A stretch of DNA of 64,000 nt from DATHZQ01 sp963823505 (GCA_963823505.1 CAWGLY010000007.1:1-64000); one strand, 5' to 3'; shown: positions 44,983 through 53,271, numbered from the stretch's first letter. Numbers and translations are program-made. Notes: generated by a model from the sequence alone, not told the origin.

Positions 44983-45743
44983 TGTCGACCGAGGATAACG
45001 GAAGCGTTGGGACCGTCGATGAGCTCGGCCTGGATGATCAGCCGCTCTCTTGCGGAGAACTTGGGGTGACACGTCGTCAAAGTGAGCCAGGCCCCCGGCA
45101 GAGGATCGGTCACCCAGATCTCGGTGGGCTTGACGACAAAGCTCTGCCGTACCTGGTAGGTGTGGACGCCGATCGCAGTCTCGACCTCGATGATGTCTCC
45201 GGGCTCGAGTACGTCGAGGTTGTGGAATGGGGCGCCGTAGGTGGTGCGGTGGCCGCTGATCACGGAGTTGCCCGGCTGTCCGGGCAGTGGTGAAGTCGGC
45301 ATGTGCCCTGCGCCGCTGCGCAGGATCGGCAGGGTGACGCCCTCGACGACATTCCATCCTTCGACCAGCTCATCGATCTTCGGGATGCGGATGAGGGCAA
45401 ACGCCTCGCCGAGCTCCGGCGTGCCCTCCGAGAGGATGAACTGCGGATCACCGACCGCTCCGCCAAACACCACGTTGCCCGACTCATCTTCGACGAAGGG
45501 CACGTACTCGACTTCGTCGATGGCGACGTCCTCGTTGTACTCGGCCCGTTCCACGGCGAGGCCGGCTTGGGCGCGCTGGGCGAAGTAGCTGGTGACGAAG
45601 AGCTGGTGGGCGACAAATCCGAGGGTGAGCAGCCCGAGCCAGATGAACGTCCAGCCCGTGGCACGGACGATCCGAAGCCCAAGCCCGACGTGTTCAGTTG
45701 TGGCTATGGCCACCGGCTGGTCGGCGGCGGACGCATCTTGCAT
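44979..45743 (-). CDS. srtE: Class E sortase
   Basis: 254 residues from ATG 45743 (AGGGAGA upstream). One N-terminal transmembrane helix (about 25-50), then a sortase domain: catalytic His in SGHRTTYGAPF, Cys in TLTTCHPKFSARERLI with the following Arg. Class E enzymes of Actinobacteria anchor proteins carrying LAxTG signals to the wall. No obvious substrate with that signal is encoded in this window. Divergent from crgA. Confidence 0.9.
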   Translation of the reverse strand: MQDASAADQPVAIATTEHVGLGLRIVRATGWTFIWLGLLTLGFVAHQLFVTSYFAQRAQAGLAVERAEYNEDVAIDEVEYVPFVEDESGNVVFGGAVGDPQFILSEGTPELGEAFALIRIPKIDELVEGWNVVEGVTLPILRSGAGHMPTSPLPGQPGNSVISGHRTTYGAPFHNLDVLEPGDIIEVETAIGVHTYQVRQSFVVKPTEIWVTDPLPGAWLTLTTCHPKFSARERLIIQAELIDGPNASVILGRQ

Positions 45744-45853
45744 CGCTGGCGTTCTCCCTGATCCCAAAACTGGGCTGCGCCAGGCTACCGCTTCCCCGGC
45801 GGAATCCGTGCCGGCGTGCCGGCAATCCGTCAGGAGGCGCTACTCTTGCGGCC

Positions 45854-46105
45854 ATGCCGGTATCCAAAGGCCGCAAGAAGGCGAAGCAGCGCCCCACCCC
45901 GCCGCCGAAGGCGGATCCCGTCAAGGCAAAGGGACCATCGCCGACGTGGTACGTCGTGCTGATGTTCGGGTTGATGGGCGTCGGGATGCTGATCATCCTC
46001 GCCAACTACATCAACGTGCTCCCAGGCGGGACGAGCAACACCTATCTCCTCATCGGGCTGGCAGGCATCGCCGTCGGCTTCGGGATGACCCTCGACTACC
46101 GCTGA
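45854..46105 (+). CDS. crgA: Cell division protein CrgA
   Basis: 83 residues: basic N-terminus (MPVSKGRKKAKQRPTPPPKA), two transmembrane helices (about 36-55 and 62-80) separated by a short loop. CrgA recruits or stabilises the divisome and FtsZ/PBP components in Actinobacteria. A TACTCT hexamer 7 bases before the ATG and no Shine-Dalgarno sequence suggest a leaderless transcript. Confidence 0.88.
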   Translation: MPVSKGRKKAKQRPTPPPKADPVKAKGPSPTWYVVLMFGLMGVGMLIILANYINVLPGGTSNTYLLIGLAGIAVGFGMTLDYR

Positions 46106-46230
46106 CCTCGCTGCGCTCTTGCGCTGCGGCGGGATTTCGCGTCCCCATGAATTACACCAATGGAGTTTTCCACGATTCTCTCCACAACCTGTGGAGAACT
46201 ACATCCATGTAAGTCGCCCGGTCGGCAGCT

Positions 46231-46464
46231 TCACCCCGCCGTGATCATCTCTTCCCTGCAGTGCTTGGGGGCGGCGAGTTCGCCGGTCTGGGCAGCGGTG
46301 ACCGTCAGCCTCAATCCGCAAACGATGCACTCGTAGTCCACGGCGATCTCGTGAACGTCCTCAGGGTCCGGCTCGGGAGGCGGAGGGGTAGCCAGCAGCC
46401 GGATGGCCCACGCCGCCGCAAGCCAGATGGCCACACCCATGGCAATGGCGATGAGCCAGGTCAC
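46231..46464 (-). CDS. Small membrane protein with metal-binding tail
   Basis: 77 residues from GTG 46464, just downstream of the thiolase gene stop (46475). One transmembrane helix (VTWLIAIAMGVAIWLAAAW), a Pro-rich linker, then YECIVCGLRLTV and a C-terminal HCREEM, which together could bind one metal ion. Function unknown. Confidence 0.6.
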   Translation of the reverse strand: MTWLIAIAMGVAIWLAAAWAIRLLATPPPPEPDPEDVHEIAVDYECIVCGLRLTVTAAQTGELAAPKHCREEMITAG

Positions 46465-46474
46465 GATGGAGCCG

Positions 46475-47641
46475 TCAGTCGAGACGCTCGATGATGGTGG
46501 CGTTTGCCATGCCGCCTCCTTCACACATCGTCTGCAGGCCATAGCGGCCGCCGGTGCGCTCCAGCTCGTTGATCAACGTCGTCATCAGCTTGGCGCCCGA
46601 TGCACCCAGTGGATGGCCGAGGGCGATGGCGCCGCCGTTGACGTTGGTCTTCTCCCAGTCGGCCCCTGTGTCCTTGAGCCACGCCCCGATGACCGTCGCA
46701 AACGCCTCATTGACCTCGAAGCGGTCGATCTCGTCGATCGACATCCCGGCCTTGTTGAGGACCTTCTCCGTTGCGGGTATGGGGCCGGTGAGCATCGTCA
46801 CCGGGTCGACGCCTGCAAGGGCGAACGCCTTGAAGCGGGCCCTCGGCTTCAGGCCGAGCTCTTCGGCCTTCTCCCGGCTCATGATCAGCACGGCCGCAGC
46901 ACCGTCCGTGATCTGCGACGAGTTCCCTGCGGTCGTCTTGCCGTGTTCGGTGAACGCCGGCTTCAGTCCGGCAAGGACCTCGGTGGTCGTGGTCGGGCGG
47001 ATGCCCTCGTCGCGACGCATGATCTCGATCGTGCCATGTTCGTTCTTGACCTCCACGGGCATGATCTCGTTGTCGAAACGCCCTTCTTCGGTTGCACGCG
47101 CTGCCCTTGCGTGCGAATCGCTGGCGATCTGATCGAGATGCTCGCGGGTGAGCTCCCACTTCTCGGCGATCAGCTCCGACGAGATGCCTTGGGGCACGAT
47201 GCCGTGGTCGTACCGTTCCAGCATCTTGGGGCCGAACGCCATGCCGGGGCCTTGCTGCATGGTCACGCCGATGGGAACCCGGGTCATGGACTCGACACCG
47301 CCTGCGATGGCGATGTCGTACACGCCGGCCATCACTCCTTGAGCAGCGAAATGGACGGCCTGCTGGCTGGAGCCGCACTGCCGGTCGATCGTCGTCCCCG
47401 GGACGCTCTCAGGGAATCCTGCGGCGAGGACCGCGTTGCGGGCGACGTTGACGCTTTGCTCACCGGTCTGCATGACGCAGCCCAGGATGACGTCGTCGAC
47501 CAGCCCTGGATCGAGATTGTTGCGCTTGACGAGTTCTTTGAGCACTTCGGCGGCAAGGTCAACCGGGTGCCAGTCTTTCAGCTGCCCGCCGCGCCTGCCG
47601 CCCGGGGTCCGAATCGCATCAACAATCACGGCCTCGGCCAT
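46475..47641 (-). CDS. Acetyl-CoA acetyltransferase (thiolase)
   Basis: 388 residues from ATG 47641 (GAGGAG upstream). Nucleophile C89 in DRQCGSSQQAVHFAAQ, His in GHPLGASGA, second Cys in MCEGGGMA. Catalyses thiolytic cleavage or condensation of acyl-CoA. Degradative or biosynthetic role cannot be settled from sequence; typical of FadA/ACAT type used in lipid breakdown. tRNA-Ala lies upstream on the same strand. Confidence 0.93.
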   Translation of the reverse strand: MAEAVIVDAIRTPGGRRGGQLKDWHPVDLAAEVLKELVKRNNLDPGLVDDVILGCVMQTGEQSVNVARNAVLAAGFPESVPGTTIDRQCGSSQQAVHFAAQGVMAGVYDIAIAGGVESMTRVPIGVTMQQGPGMAFGPKMLERYDHGIVPQGISSELIAEKWELTREHLDQIASDSHARAARATEEGRFDNEIMPVEVKNEHGTIEIMRRDEGIRPTTTTEVLAGLKPAFTEHGKTTAGNSSQITDGAAAVLIMSREKAEELGLKPRARFKAFALAGVDPVTMLTGPIPATEKVLNKAGMSIDEIDRFEVNEAFATVIGAWLKDTGADWEKTNVNGGAIALGHPLGASGAKLMTTLINELERTGGRYGLQTMCEGGGMANATIIERLD

Positions 47642-47771
47642 GAGGAATCTCCTCGTCTCGATCCCTCCCATCGTAAAGCCCCGCCAACCCTGCCGGGACA
47701 AGGAGCGGCAAGGGTCTGCTTCCCTTCCCCCGCAGAGAGGGAAGAGACGGCGTGGGCCTACGGGTCGACGC

Positions 47772-47848
47772 TGGTGGAGACGATGGGATTTGAACCCACG
47801 ACCCCCTGGTTGCAAACCAGGTGCTCTGCCAGGCTGAGCTACGTCCCC
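47772..47848 (-). tRNA. tRNA-Ala(TGC)
   Basis: 77 bases including encoded CCA. Acceptor GGGGACG with CGTCTCC contains the G3-U70 pair that marks alanine tRNAs; anticodon stem CCTGG/CCAGG, loop TTTGCAA (anticodon TGC). Confidence 0.95.
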
Positions 47849-47901
47849 GGGACGGGCCATTGTATGCGCCCTGTCGCAAGGTACGAACTACCGGGGCTCG
47901 C

Positions 47902-48330
47902 TCAGAGACCTTCGCGGGAGGCGAATCCGGAGACGAGGAATTCGGAGGCGTAGAGCGTCAGCACTGCGCCGACGATGGGGGCCGCGATGGCACCTATCGG
48001 GACGATGATGGTGTCGTTGACGATCACGTCCGGAGCCCGGAGCGCAACGAGGATGACGAGCAGCCAGATCACGGCAACCGCAACCGTCACCCACGGCCAC
48101 GCGTTGGTTTGACCCCAGCCAAGCTCGTTCGGCCGCCGGAAGACCGTAGCCCTGAGGACGAACACGGTCCCCAGCAGACCCCAGAACCAGTTGGCGATAG
48201 CGGCAATGTTGATCACGGTCGGTTCGTCGCCAAACACCAGCTCAGGTGAATTGAGGCTGGTGACGATGACGGCGAACCAGATCACGAGGACCGAGAGCAC
48301 CACCCACACGTTGCTGTTGATCTTGTCCAT
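47902..48330 (-). CDS. Four-helix membrane protein of unknown function
   Basis: 142 residues from ATG 48330 (GGAAGG upstream). Four predicted transmembrane helices: VWVVLSVLVIWFAVIVTSL, INIAAIANWFWGLLGTVFVL, WVTVAVAVIWLLVILVAL and VPIGAIAAPIVGAVLTLYA. No known family recognised. Confidence 0.72.
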   Translation of the reverse strand: MDKINSNVWVVLSVLVIWFAVIVTSLNSPELVFGDEPTVINIAAIANWFWGLLGTVFVLRATVFRRPNELGWGQTNAWPWVTVAVAVIWLLVILVALRAPDVIVNDTIIVPIGAIAAPIVGAVLTLYASEFLVSGFASREGL

Positions 48331-48506
48331 GCCGCCTTCCTGCGACCGGCGCCTACTCCGCCGACTCGAGAGACCTCTGCCTCCACCCGCGCCCGACCTA
48401 CCACGGCACCGAGCGCTGATGTAGCCGTCACCATAAACGGCCGGACCACCACACCGCTCGTCGACAGGAGTCGCCCGTCCGGTCGGTGGTACACTCCCGG
48501 CCCCGC

Positions 48507-48584
48507 GGGCCCATAGCTCAGCTTGGTTAGAGCGCATCCCTGATAAGGATGAGGTCCCTGGTTCAAATCCAGGTGGGCCCACCA
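48507..48584 (+). tRNA. tRNA-Ile(GAT)
   Basis: 78 bases with encoded CCA. Acceptor GGGCCCA/TGGGCCC, anticodon stem around CTGATAA (anticodon GAT). Its 3' half is duplicated at 50281, so this gene is the attachment site of an integrated element. Confidence 0.95.
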
Positions 48585-48619
48585 AGGAAACCCCTTGCAC
48601 CGCACCGCAGGGGGATTCG
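48535..48619 (+). repeat. Left attachment repeat (attL) in tRNA-Ile
   Basis: 85 bases from the anticodon stem of tRNA-Ile through 35 bases past its CCA. Compared with 50281-50364: one mismatch in the anticodon loop over the first 48 bases, a short diverged part, then 21 identical bases (CCTTGCACCGCACCGCAGGG core). Confidence 0.9.
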
Positions 48620-48790
48620 TTCATCTGATGGGTGGTCACGATCCCGCCGCGTTCTCTCTTGCGTCCACAGTGCGTCCACGCGGGAGCCACGCGAGGTTGC
48701 GTTGAGTCGTATTGCGGCGACTTCATCGAGGCCGTCGAAGAGGTGCCCGTAGGTGTCGCGGGTCGTCTTGATCGATGCTCGTCCCAGCCG
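48563..48790 (-). pseudogene. Tyrosine recombinase (integrase) C-terminal remnant
   Basis: Reading the minus strand from 48790 gives RLGRASIKTTRDTYGHLFDG followed by LDEVAAIRLN, the C-terminal box of phage-type integrases (GHxSIxTTxxTYGH, catalytic Tyr in DTYGH). The frame has a stop immediately upstream (TAG at 48794-48796), so the catalytic core before it is gone. It ends in a TGA inside the T-loop of tRNA-Ile, as integrases often do at their own att site. Confidence 0.82.
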
Positions 48791-48796
48791 CTCCTA

Positions 48797-49150
48797 GGAC
48801 GGCGGTGGGTGCGCGAGATCGCTCCGGGCGGTGATCCTGTGCGGGCGCTGTGATGGGCTCAGTTGGTGTTATGCGTGCCGCCACCGGGTGATGCGTTGGG
48901 GGCTGGGACCGGGGACGACGCTCGACCGTCGGCACTTCTCCATCGTTCGCCCCACCCACACCGACGCATTCGAACTCGTACCTTGAGATCTGCACCACGC
49001 CGATCACCTGATAGAGAGCGAGAACGATCACATAGCCACATAACGCCGAACGGCACGTCCAGGAGCGGTCGCCAGCTCCCGGTTTGTCACTCAGTGGGAC
49101 CTTCGTGTTCGCCGTGTGGCTCGCGCCGGCCAATGTGTCGATTCCGTCTA
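48797..49150. other. Element interior without recognised gene
   Basis: About 350 bases between the integrase remnant and fic. A minus-strand open frame of 136 codons crosses it, but it overlaps the integrase remnant in the wrong frame. No family could be recognised. Confidence 0.4.
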
Positions 49151-49193
49151 GAATTCCTACGCAGACATTAGATCAATGAAAGCGTAGGTATTC
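49151..49193 (+). promoter_or_regulatory. Inverted repeat abutting the fic start (possible operator)
   Basis: GAATTCCTACGC (49151-49162) and GCGTAGGTATTC (49182-49193) form a 12-bp inverted repeat with one mismatch, around a 19-base AT-rich spacer. The right arm ends at the base before the fic GTG start. Binding of a dimeric repressor, possibly Fic itself through its C-terminal winged-helix-like part, would block transcription or initiation. Confidence 0.6.
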
Positions 49194-50153
49194 GTGCCAC
49201 AGGGCCGCCCCGCTACCGAGCAGCTCCTTGCCCGCGTCGACAGCGAGGTCGGCGTCCTTCGCGATCGCTTTGGTGGGCTGCCGCATAGCCTCGAACTCGA
49301 TCACGTGCTGCGCGCGATCTGGTTGCTGGAGACTCACCACTCGACCGCGATCGAAGGCAGCTCGCTGAGTGAGCAGGATGTAGTCGCGGTCGTGGAGCGC
49401 GACGAGGCCCGTGGCAGTCTCCTGGAGGCGCTGGAGGTACGGGCATACGCCGATGCCGCCAGCTGGGTCTACGAGACTGCGCCGGGGGCCGGAATCGACC
49501 TGGCGACCGTTCGCGAAGTGCACCGCCGTGTGGTTGGGCCCGTCTGGGCGACGTTCCCGCCCACAACTCGGGACGGTCCTGGCGCGTTCCGTTCAACCGG
49601 AGTGACGGTCGGAGGCGGCAGGCGGGTCCGACTGTCGCCGGCAACGGCGGTCCAGGCCGACATGACCGACTGGGTGGCCGCCAACAGTGCTGATTCTCCG
49701 AGGCACCTGATCGAGCGGATCGCACAACGCCATGCCTGGTTCGAGCGGATCCACCCATTCACCGACGGCAACGGGCGCGTCGGAAGGCTGCTGGCCAACT
49801 GGGAGCTCGTTCACGCCGACTACCCGCCGATGGTCATCCGATCTCAGCAACGGGATCGCTACCTGCGAGCGCTCGAGCGTGCCGATCGCGGCGATGCCGG
49901 CGGCCTCGTCGAGCTGTTCGCCCGAGCTGTCAGCGAATCCATCAACAGGTTCATCCTGCCTCGCCTTGCCGGCGACGCCCGACTCATTCCGCTCCGAGCG
50001 CTTGCCGAGGGAAGCCCGTACTCCGCGGACTACCTCCGCCAGCTCGCCCTCTCGGGTCGCCTCCGCGCGGTTCGACACCGATCACTGTGGCTCAGCTCGC
50101 ACGCCGCGCTCCAGGACTACATGGACAGCCGCAGCCCGCGCGGCCGGCGGTGA
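49194..50153 (+). CDS. fic: Fic-domain protein, class II (self-inhibited AMP-transferase type)
   Basis: 319 residues from GTG 49194. The Fic active site HPFTDGNGRVGR lies near residues 187-198, with catalytic His. An N-terminal inhibitory motif STAIEGS (near residue 50, S/T-x-x-x-E-G) marks class II. The C-terminal 70 residues end in a winged-helix/helix-turn-helix pattern (EGSPYSADYLRQLALSGRLR), as in Fic-family regulators. Fic enzymes transfer AMP to protein Ser/Thr/Tyr. It lies inside the tRNA-Ile element. A 148-bp internal piece of this gene is repeated at 54452. Confidence 0.9.
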   Translation: MPQGRPATEQLLARVDSEVGVLRDRFGGLPHSLELDHVLRAIWLLETHHSTAIEGSSLSEQDVVAVVERDEARGSLLEALEVRAYADAASWVYETAPGAGIDLATVREVHRRVVGPVWATFPPTTRDGPGAFRSTGVTVGGGRRVRLSPATAVQADMTDWVAANSADSPRHLIERIAQRHAWFERIHPFTDGNGRVGRLLANWELVHADYPPMVIRSQQRDRYLRALERADRGDAGGLVELFARAVSESINRFILPRLAGDARLIPLRALAEGSPYSADYLRQLALSGRLRAVRHRSLWLSSHAALQDYMDSRSPRGRR

Positions 50154-50280
50154 CTCGCGTCCACACTGCGCGCACATGAGAACCAAAACCGATGCGAACC
50201 GCTGCGAGGCGTTGAGAGGTGAAACCCCTTGTGTCAAAAGAGCTTTCGCCGGATCGCCAGCGGCTGCCCAACCCCTCGAT

Positions 50281-50364
50281 CATCCCTGATGAGGATGAGG
50301 TCCCTGGTTCAAATCCAGGTGGGCCCACACACCAAACCCTTGCACCGCACCGCAGGGCGATTCG
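50281..50364 (+). repeat. Right attachment repeat (attR)
   Basis: Second copy of the tRNA-Ile 3' half and flank. It starts CATCCCTGATGAGG, where the tRNA has CATCCCTGATAAGG. It lacks the 5' half and is not a tRNA gene. Confidence 0.9.
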
Positions 50365-50454
50365 AGGTCGAGGTCCGTGAGTGGCGTGTGGAGGCAGCGA
50401 CGAAACTGCCGTCTCAGCCCGTCGAGGTCCGTACCAAGACCGGTCGCAACGAAC

Positions 50455-50511
50455 TGCCCGCTTGGGTCGGGCCGCAAGTACAAGCACTGCCACGGCCTGC
50501 CGGGTCGGTAG
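50455..50511 (+). pseudogene. SEC-C zinc motif fragment
   Basis: Plus-strand frame CPLGSGRKYKHCHGLPGR then stop. This matches the SEC-C motif (CxCGSGxKYKxCHG) found at the end of SecA and other proteins, but the second Cys is Leu. No matching upstream domain is seen, so it is a leftover C-terminus. Confidence 0.55.
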
Positions 50512-50594
50512 CAGGGCGTGCTCCCAGATGTTGTCTTGCTCGCGCCGCTTGCCGGCTGAAGGCAGAAAGCGGTGCGCGATATCGCGCGACGGAT

Positions 50595-50746
50595 GATTGA
50601 TCCGTGCGGTCACCCCGTCGTCGTTGCTGAGCACGGTTTCCAGTTCCACGTCGAAGAAGCGAGCGATGCGGAACGCAACGCCGAGGAACGGTGACTCTGG
50701 CCCCGCTCGATCGCGTTCAGCTTCACCCGGCTGGGAGACTGCTGAT
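50595..50746 (-). pseudogene. Frameshifted XRE-type regulator fragment
   Basis: One minus-strand frame gives QQSPSRVKLNAIERGQ, the recognition helix region of small XRE regulators. The next frame gives SPFLGVAFRIARFFDVELET, which continues the same domain. The join near 50695 needs a frameshift. The N-terminal helices are missing. Confidence 0.6.
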
Positions 50747-50833
50747 CAAATCGTCGTGAGGGCTCGCGGGTCCGCCACGGTGCCTGGTCACGACCTCGGT
50801 CACGAGCTCGAACTGACGTTGATCAGCAGTGTC

Positions 50834-51598
50834 CTAGTGCCAGCGGACCCTTTGGGTCGCACGCCAGCGATCCATCAGCTTCTTGTCGCCGGTCAGCGTG
50901 AGCTCGTTGCCCCGGTTCCAGAGGCCGAGGTAGACGGTGGCGGCCCTGCCGCTGATTGAGAGGCGTGGTGACCGAGTTGGCTCGGCGGAGATGGTGAGGG
51001 TCTCAGCGACCTGGATGTGCCATCGCCGGTCGCTGTCGTCGGGGGTGACGAGCATCGTGAATGATTCGCCCTCGAACAGCCTGGTGCGACCCCGCGTGAA
51101 GAAGCCGGCGAGGAGTTCGTCGATGCCGTCGAGGGCGAGATCGCGGCCGATTGCGGCCTCCTCGGTGGTGGGGACACGCCCGAGGGCCGCCGCCAGGGCG
51201 TCAACCATGTGCACCGTCGTTTCGTGCGCCTGGCGTCGGGCCCAGAACTCGCGTGCGGGTGGCGCGTCGTTCAGGAAGATCATTGCGTTGAGATCGGCAA
51301 GCGCCTCATCGAGTGCTTCCAGCAGCCGGCCCAGGCCCTCGGCGTAGTAGTCGTGAAGGTCGGCGACGGAGCGTCGGATATTGGTCTCGCTCGGCAGAGC
51401 GGTGGGGTCGGTGCCCGTGACGTGGGCTGTGGCCCATCTATGCACCATTGTCTGGTGGGCGAGGAGCGCCCGCACGTTCCACGCCGGGCAAGTCGGGACC
51501 TTCGCCTCCTCGCCCGCAGCTTCAGCGAGTTCCGCCAACCGACTCCCGGCCTCCCTGATGACGGATGCGTGGTCTTGGAATTCGAGGGAGGTGGGCAC
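50834..51598 (-). CDS. Mycothiol-dependent maleylpyruvate isomerase-family protein
   Basis: 254 residues from GTG 51598. N-terminal DinB-like helical bundle with CPAWNVRALLAHQTMVHRWA (metal-ligand His) and the later RQAHETTVHMVDALAAALG (E and H ligands), then a small C-terminal domain. Members use mycothiol in isomerase or transferase reactions, or are uncharacterised. Presence supports an actinobacterial host. Confidence 0.85.
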   Translation of the reverse strand: MPTSLEFQDHASVIREAGSRLAELAEAAGEEAKVPTCPAWNVRALLAHQTMVHRWATAHVTGTDPTALPSETNIRRSVADLHDYYAEGLGRLLEALDEALADLNAMIFLNDAPPAREFWARRQAHETTVHMVDALAAALGRVPTTEEAAIGRDLALDGIDELLAGFFTRGRTRLFEGESFTMLVTPDDSDRRWHIQVAETLTISAEPTRSPRLSISGRAATVYLGLWNRGNELTLTGDKKLMDRWRATQRVRWH

Positions 51599-51645
51599 AA
51601 GTGGCTCCAGTGGGTGGCCGGGGTGGAGGCCCTCGGTTCAGGCTC

Positions 51646-51720
51646 TCAGTCGAGGTTGCCGAGGATCCAGAGATGTCCGGACGGATCCAGGAATCGTCCG
51701 TCGCGTCGACTATATGGCCG
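51646..51720 (-). pseudogene. VOC/glyoxalase-fold C-terminal fragment
   Basis: The minus strand ends GRFLDPSGHLWILGNLD, the last strand of PhnB/glyoxalase-like proteins (DPxGHLW). Upstream codons do not continue the fold, so only the 3' end remains. Confidence 0.5.
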
Positions 51721-51732
51721 GCTGTCGCTCGG

Positions 51733-51830
51733 TGTCGCCTCGGCACGCCTGGCCTTTTCGCACCGATCGCAAGATCGGGTCCAAGAAGGAGCATTCCGAT
51801 GAGTGTCCTGGATCGGCACGTCGTGCGGTA
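51733..51830 (-). repeat. Diverged structured repeat, copy 1
   Basis: About 74% identical to 52345-52442. The minus strand can form the hairpin CCGATC-TTGC-GATCGG followed by a GCGAAAAGGCC segment. See copy 2, where the paired bases differ but pairing is kept. Confidence 0.5.
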
Positions 51831-52029
51831 CTCGGCAGCTCCTCGGTGAACACGATCCGTGGCGACATCGCTTCCGCAGCACTCAGCCGGCGCGACGGAA
51901 GTCGTAGGCCCTTCCCGCATCCACCCGGCTCATCCACGGATCGTCGGCACGAACCCCATACCAGGGACCTTGTCAGTAATGAGCGTGATACCCACGTCGA
52001 AGGGTACGGATTCCCCCCGCAGTTCGAGA

Positions 52030-52323
52030 TCAGCCGCGACCAGCAGACGCAGCCGGTCGGTCGAAGCCAAGGCCCTCGCATCTGCGATCACTTGCTCGAC
52101 TTCTCAAGGGCTTGCGCACGCCGTAGCCCGGGTTGTCCTGATACTCGGAGGTTGGGGTGCCGTCAGGCCCGACACGCCAGCCACGCAGCACAGCATGACC
52201 GGGGATCGCGCCATTGCGGTCGTAACGCCCATCGATCTCGTACACCCACCCGCCGGGATATCGACTTGCTTCCTCAAGAAGCTCAGCTGGGAACTCCGGC
52301 CCTCGCTTCCGTCCGAACTTCAT
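52030..52323 (-). CDS. Small hypothetical protein
   Basis: 97 residues from ATG 52323. PGGWVYEIDGRYDRNGAIPG and VLRGWRVGPDGTPTSEYQDN have strong coding character and resemble small actinobacterial proteins that I know only as hypothetical. After about residue 68 the sequence turns basic and less convincing. Another frame there ends sooner (LRRAQALEKSSK then stop), so a late frameshift is possible. Confidence 0.55.
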   Translation of the reverse strand: MKFGRKRGPEFPAELLEEASRYPGGWVYEIDGRYDRNGAIPGHAVLRGWRVGPDGTPTSEYQDNPGYGVRKPLRSRASDRRCEGLGFDRPAASAGRG

Positions 52324-52344
52324 GACACAACGCTACTTCGCTTG

Positions 52345-52442
52345 GTATCGCCTGAGCACGCATGGCCTTTCGGCCCCGATCACCAAATCGGGTACACGAA
52401 CGAGCATCTGGCCGAGTGCTCGGTATCGGCACGTACGAGTGG
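52345..52442 (-). repeat. Diverged structured repeat, copy 2
   Basis: Minus strand hairpin CCCGAT-TTGGTG-ATCGGG, then GGCC-GAAA-GGCC, then a conserved GCGTGCTCAGGCGA tail. Lies between the hypothetical protein and VapC. Confidence 0.5.
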
Positions 52443-52466
52443 GGCAACCAGTACCGCTGCGAGGAC

Positions 52467-52883
52467 TCAGTCGAGGGTCCCGGCCGGAGCAATCCACTCT
52501 GTTGGCTGGTTGGTCACGGCGGCGATGCGGTCGTAGTCACTGTCGTAGTGCAGGACCGAGAGTCCGGTGGCCTCTGCAGCAGCGGCGATGACCAGATCCA
52601 CCGGCTTCGCTCCGCGATGCTGCCCGGTCCGAGCGAGCCCCCCGGCGACCTGAACCGCTCGGTCCAGCACCGACGCATCGATCGGGGCGAGGGGCAACGC
52701 CAAACGTTCCTCGATGATGTCAGCCACGGCCCGGGCCCGGGACCCGTAGACGACTTCGAGATCGATCACCCGGCACGTCCACATTTGCCCGTTGCGTGCC
52801 AGCTCCTCGAGCCGTGTTCCGACCTTGTCTTGGTGGGCCCGCCCCAGAACTGACGTATCTACGAGGTAGTGGGTGTCAGCCAT
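52467..52883 (-). CDS. vapC: PIN-domain toxin (VapC type)
   Basis: 138 residues. PIN acidic residues: D9 in YLVDTSVLG, Glu in VIDLEVVYGSRA, Asp in GAKPVDLVIAAAA and Asp in HYDSDYDRIA. VapC toxins are Mg2+-dependent RNases that cut tRNA or rRNA. The start overlaps the antitoxin gene's 3' end by 8 bases. Confidence 0.9.
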   Translation of the reverse strand: MADTHYLVDTSVLGRAHQDKVGTRLEELARNGQMWTCRVIDLEVVYGSRARAVADIIEERLALPLAPIDASVLDRAVQVAGGLARTGQHRGAKPVDLVIAAAAEATGLSVLHYDSDYDRIAAVTNQPTEWIAPAGTLD

Positions 52884-53094
52884 GGGTGCCCGTGCGGGGG
52901 CGCCGCGCCTCGTTGAGGGCGTCGATGGCGAGCGCGCCGGGCTTGCGGAGACGGGCCACGTGCCGCAGTGCTGTGTCCTGATCGACCAGGCTCTTCAGGG
53001 CAGCTTCGACCGTCGCCCGGATTGTGTCGGTGCCGGCCACGGTGCGGGCGCGGGCGAGGAGTTCATCATTGATTTCAACGAGTCGCTTGGTCAT
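52876..53094 (-). CDS. vapB: VapB-type antitoxin
   Basis: 72 residues. N-terminal ribbon-helix-helix pattern (TKRLVEINDELLARARTVAG with IRATVEAALKSLV), C-terminal toxin-binding tail. It precedes and overlaps vapC; autorepression is expected. Confidence 0.85.
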   Translation of the reverse strand: MTKRLVEINDELLARARTVAGTDTIRATVEAALKSLVDQDTALRHVARLRKPGALAIDALNEARRPRTGTHG

Positions 53095-53271
53095 GCCTGC
53101 AGTATATCCGATGAGGCCTTCAAGATATACCCTCTTGTCCCGTCAGCCGCCCAGACCAACAGATATCGGATCCGACCGCTCCGACCGCGGAATAGCGCCG
53201 ATCGGCACGTCAGAGTGCGTTCTATTCGATGTCCGATGCAAGTCGTGTGAACACTTCTCTCCTCTCGGGGC

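Larger units (their letters stand above)
48535..50364. mobile_element. Integrated element at tRNA-Ile(GAT), decayed
   Basis: A 1.8-kb segment bounded by direct repeats of the tRNA-Ile 3' half. The left end holds the C-terminus of a tyrosine recombinase pointing into the tRNA, the normal arrangement for an integrase next to its att site. The interior carries a complete fic gene. The small size and broken integrase mean it is a remnant that can no longer excise by itself. Confidence 0.85.

Noticed and set aside
48723..49133. Minus-strand 136-codon open frame in the tRNA-Ile element
   Set aside because: Overlaps the integrase remnant in a different frame and has no recognisable domain or ribosome binding site.
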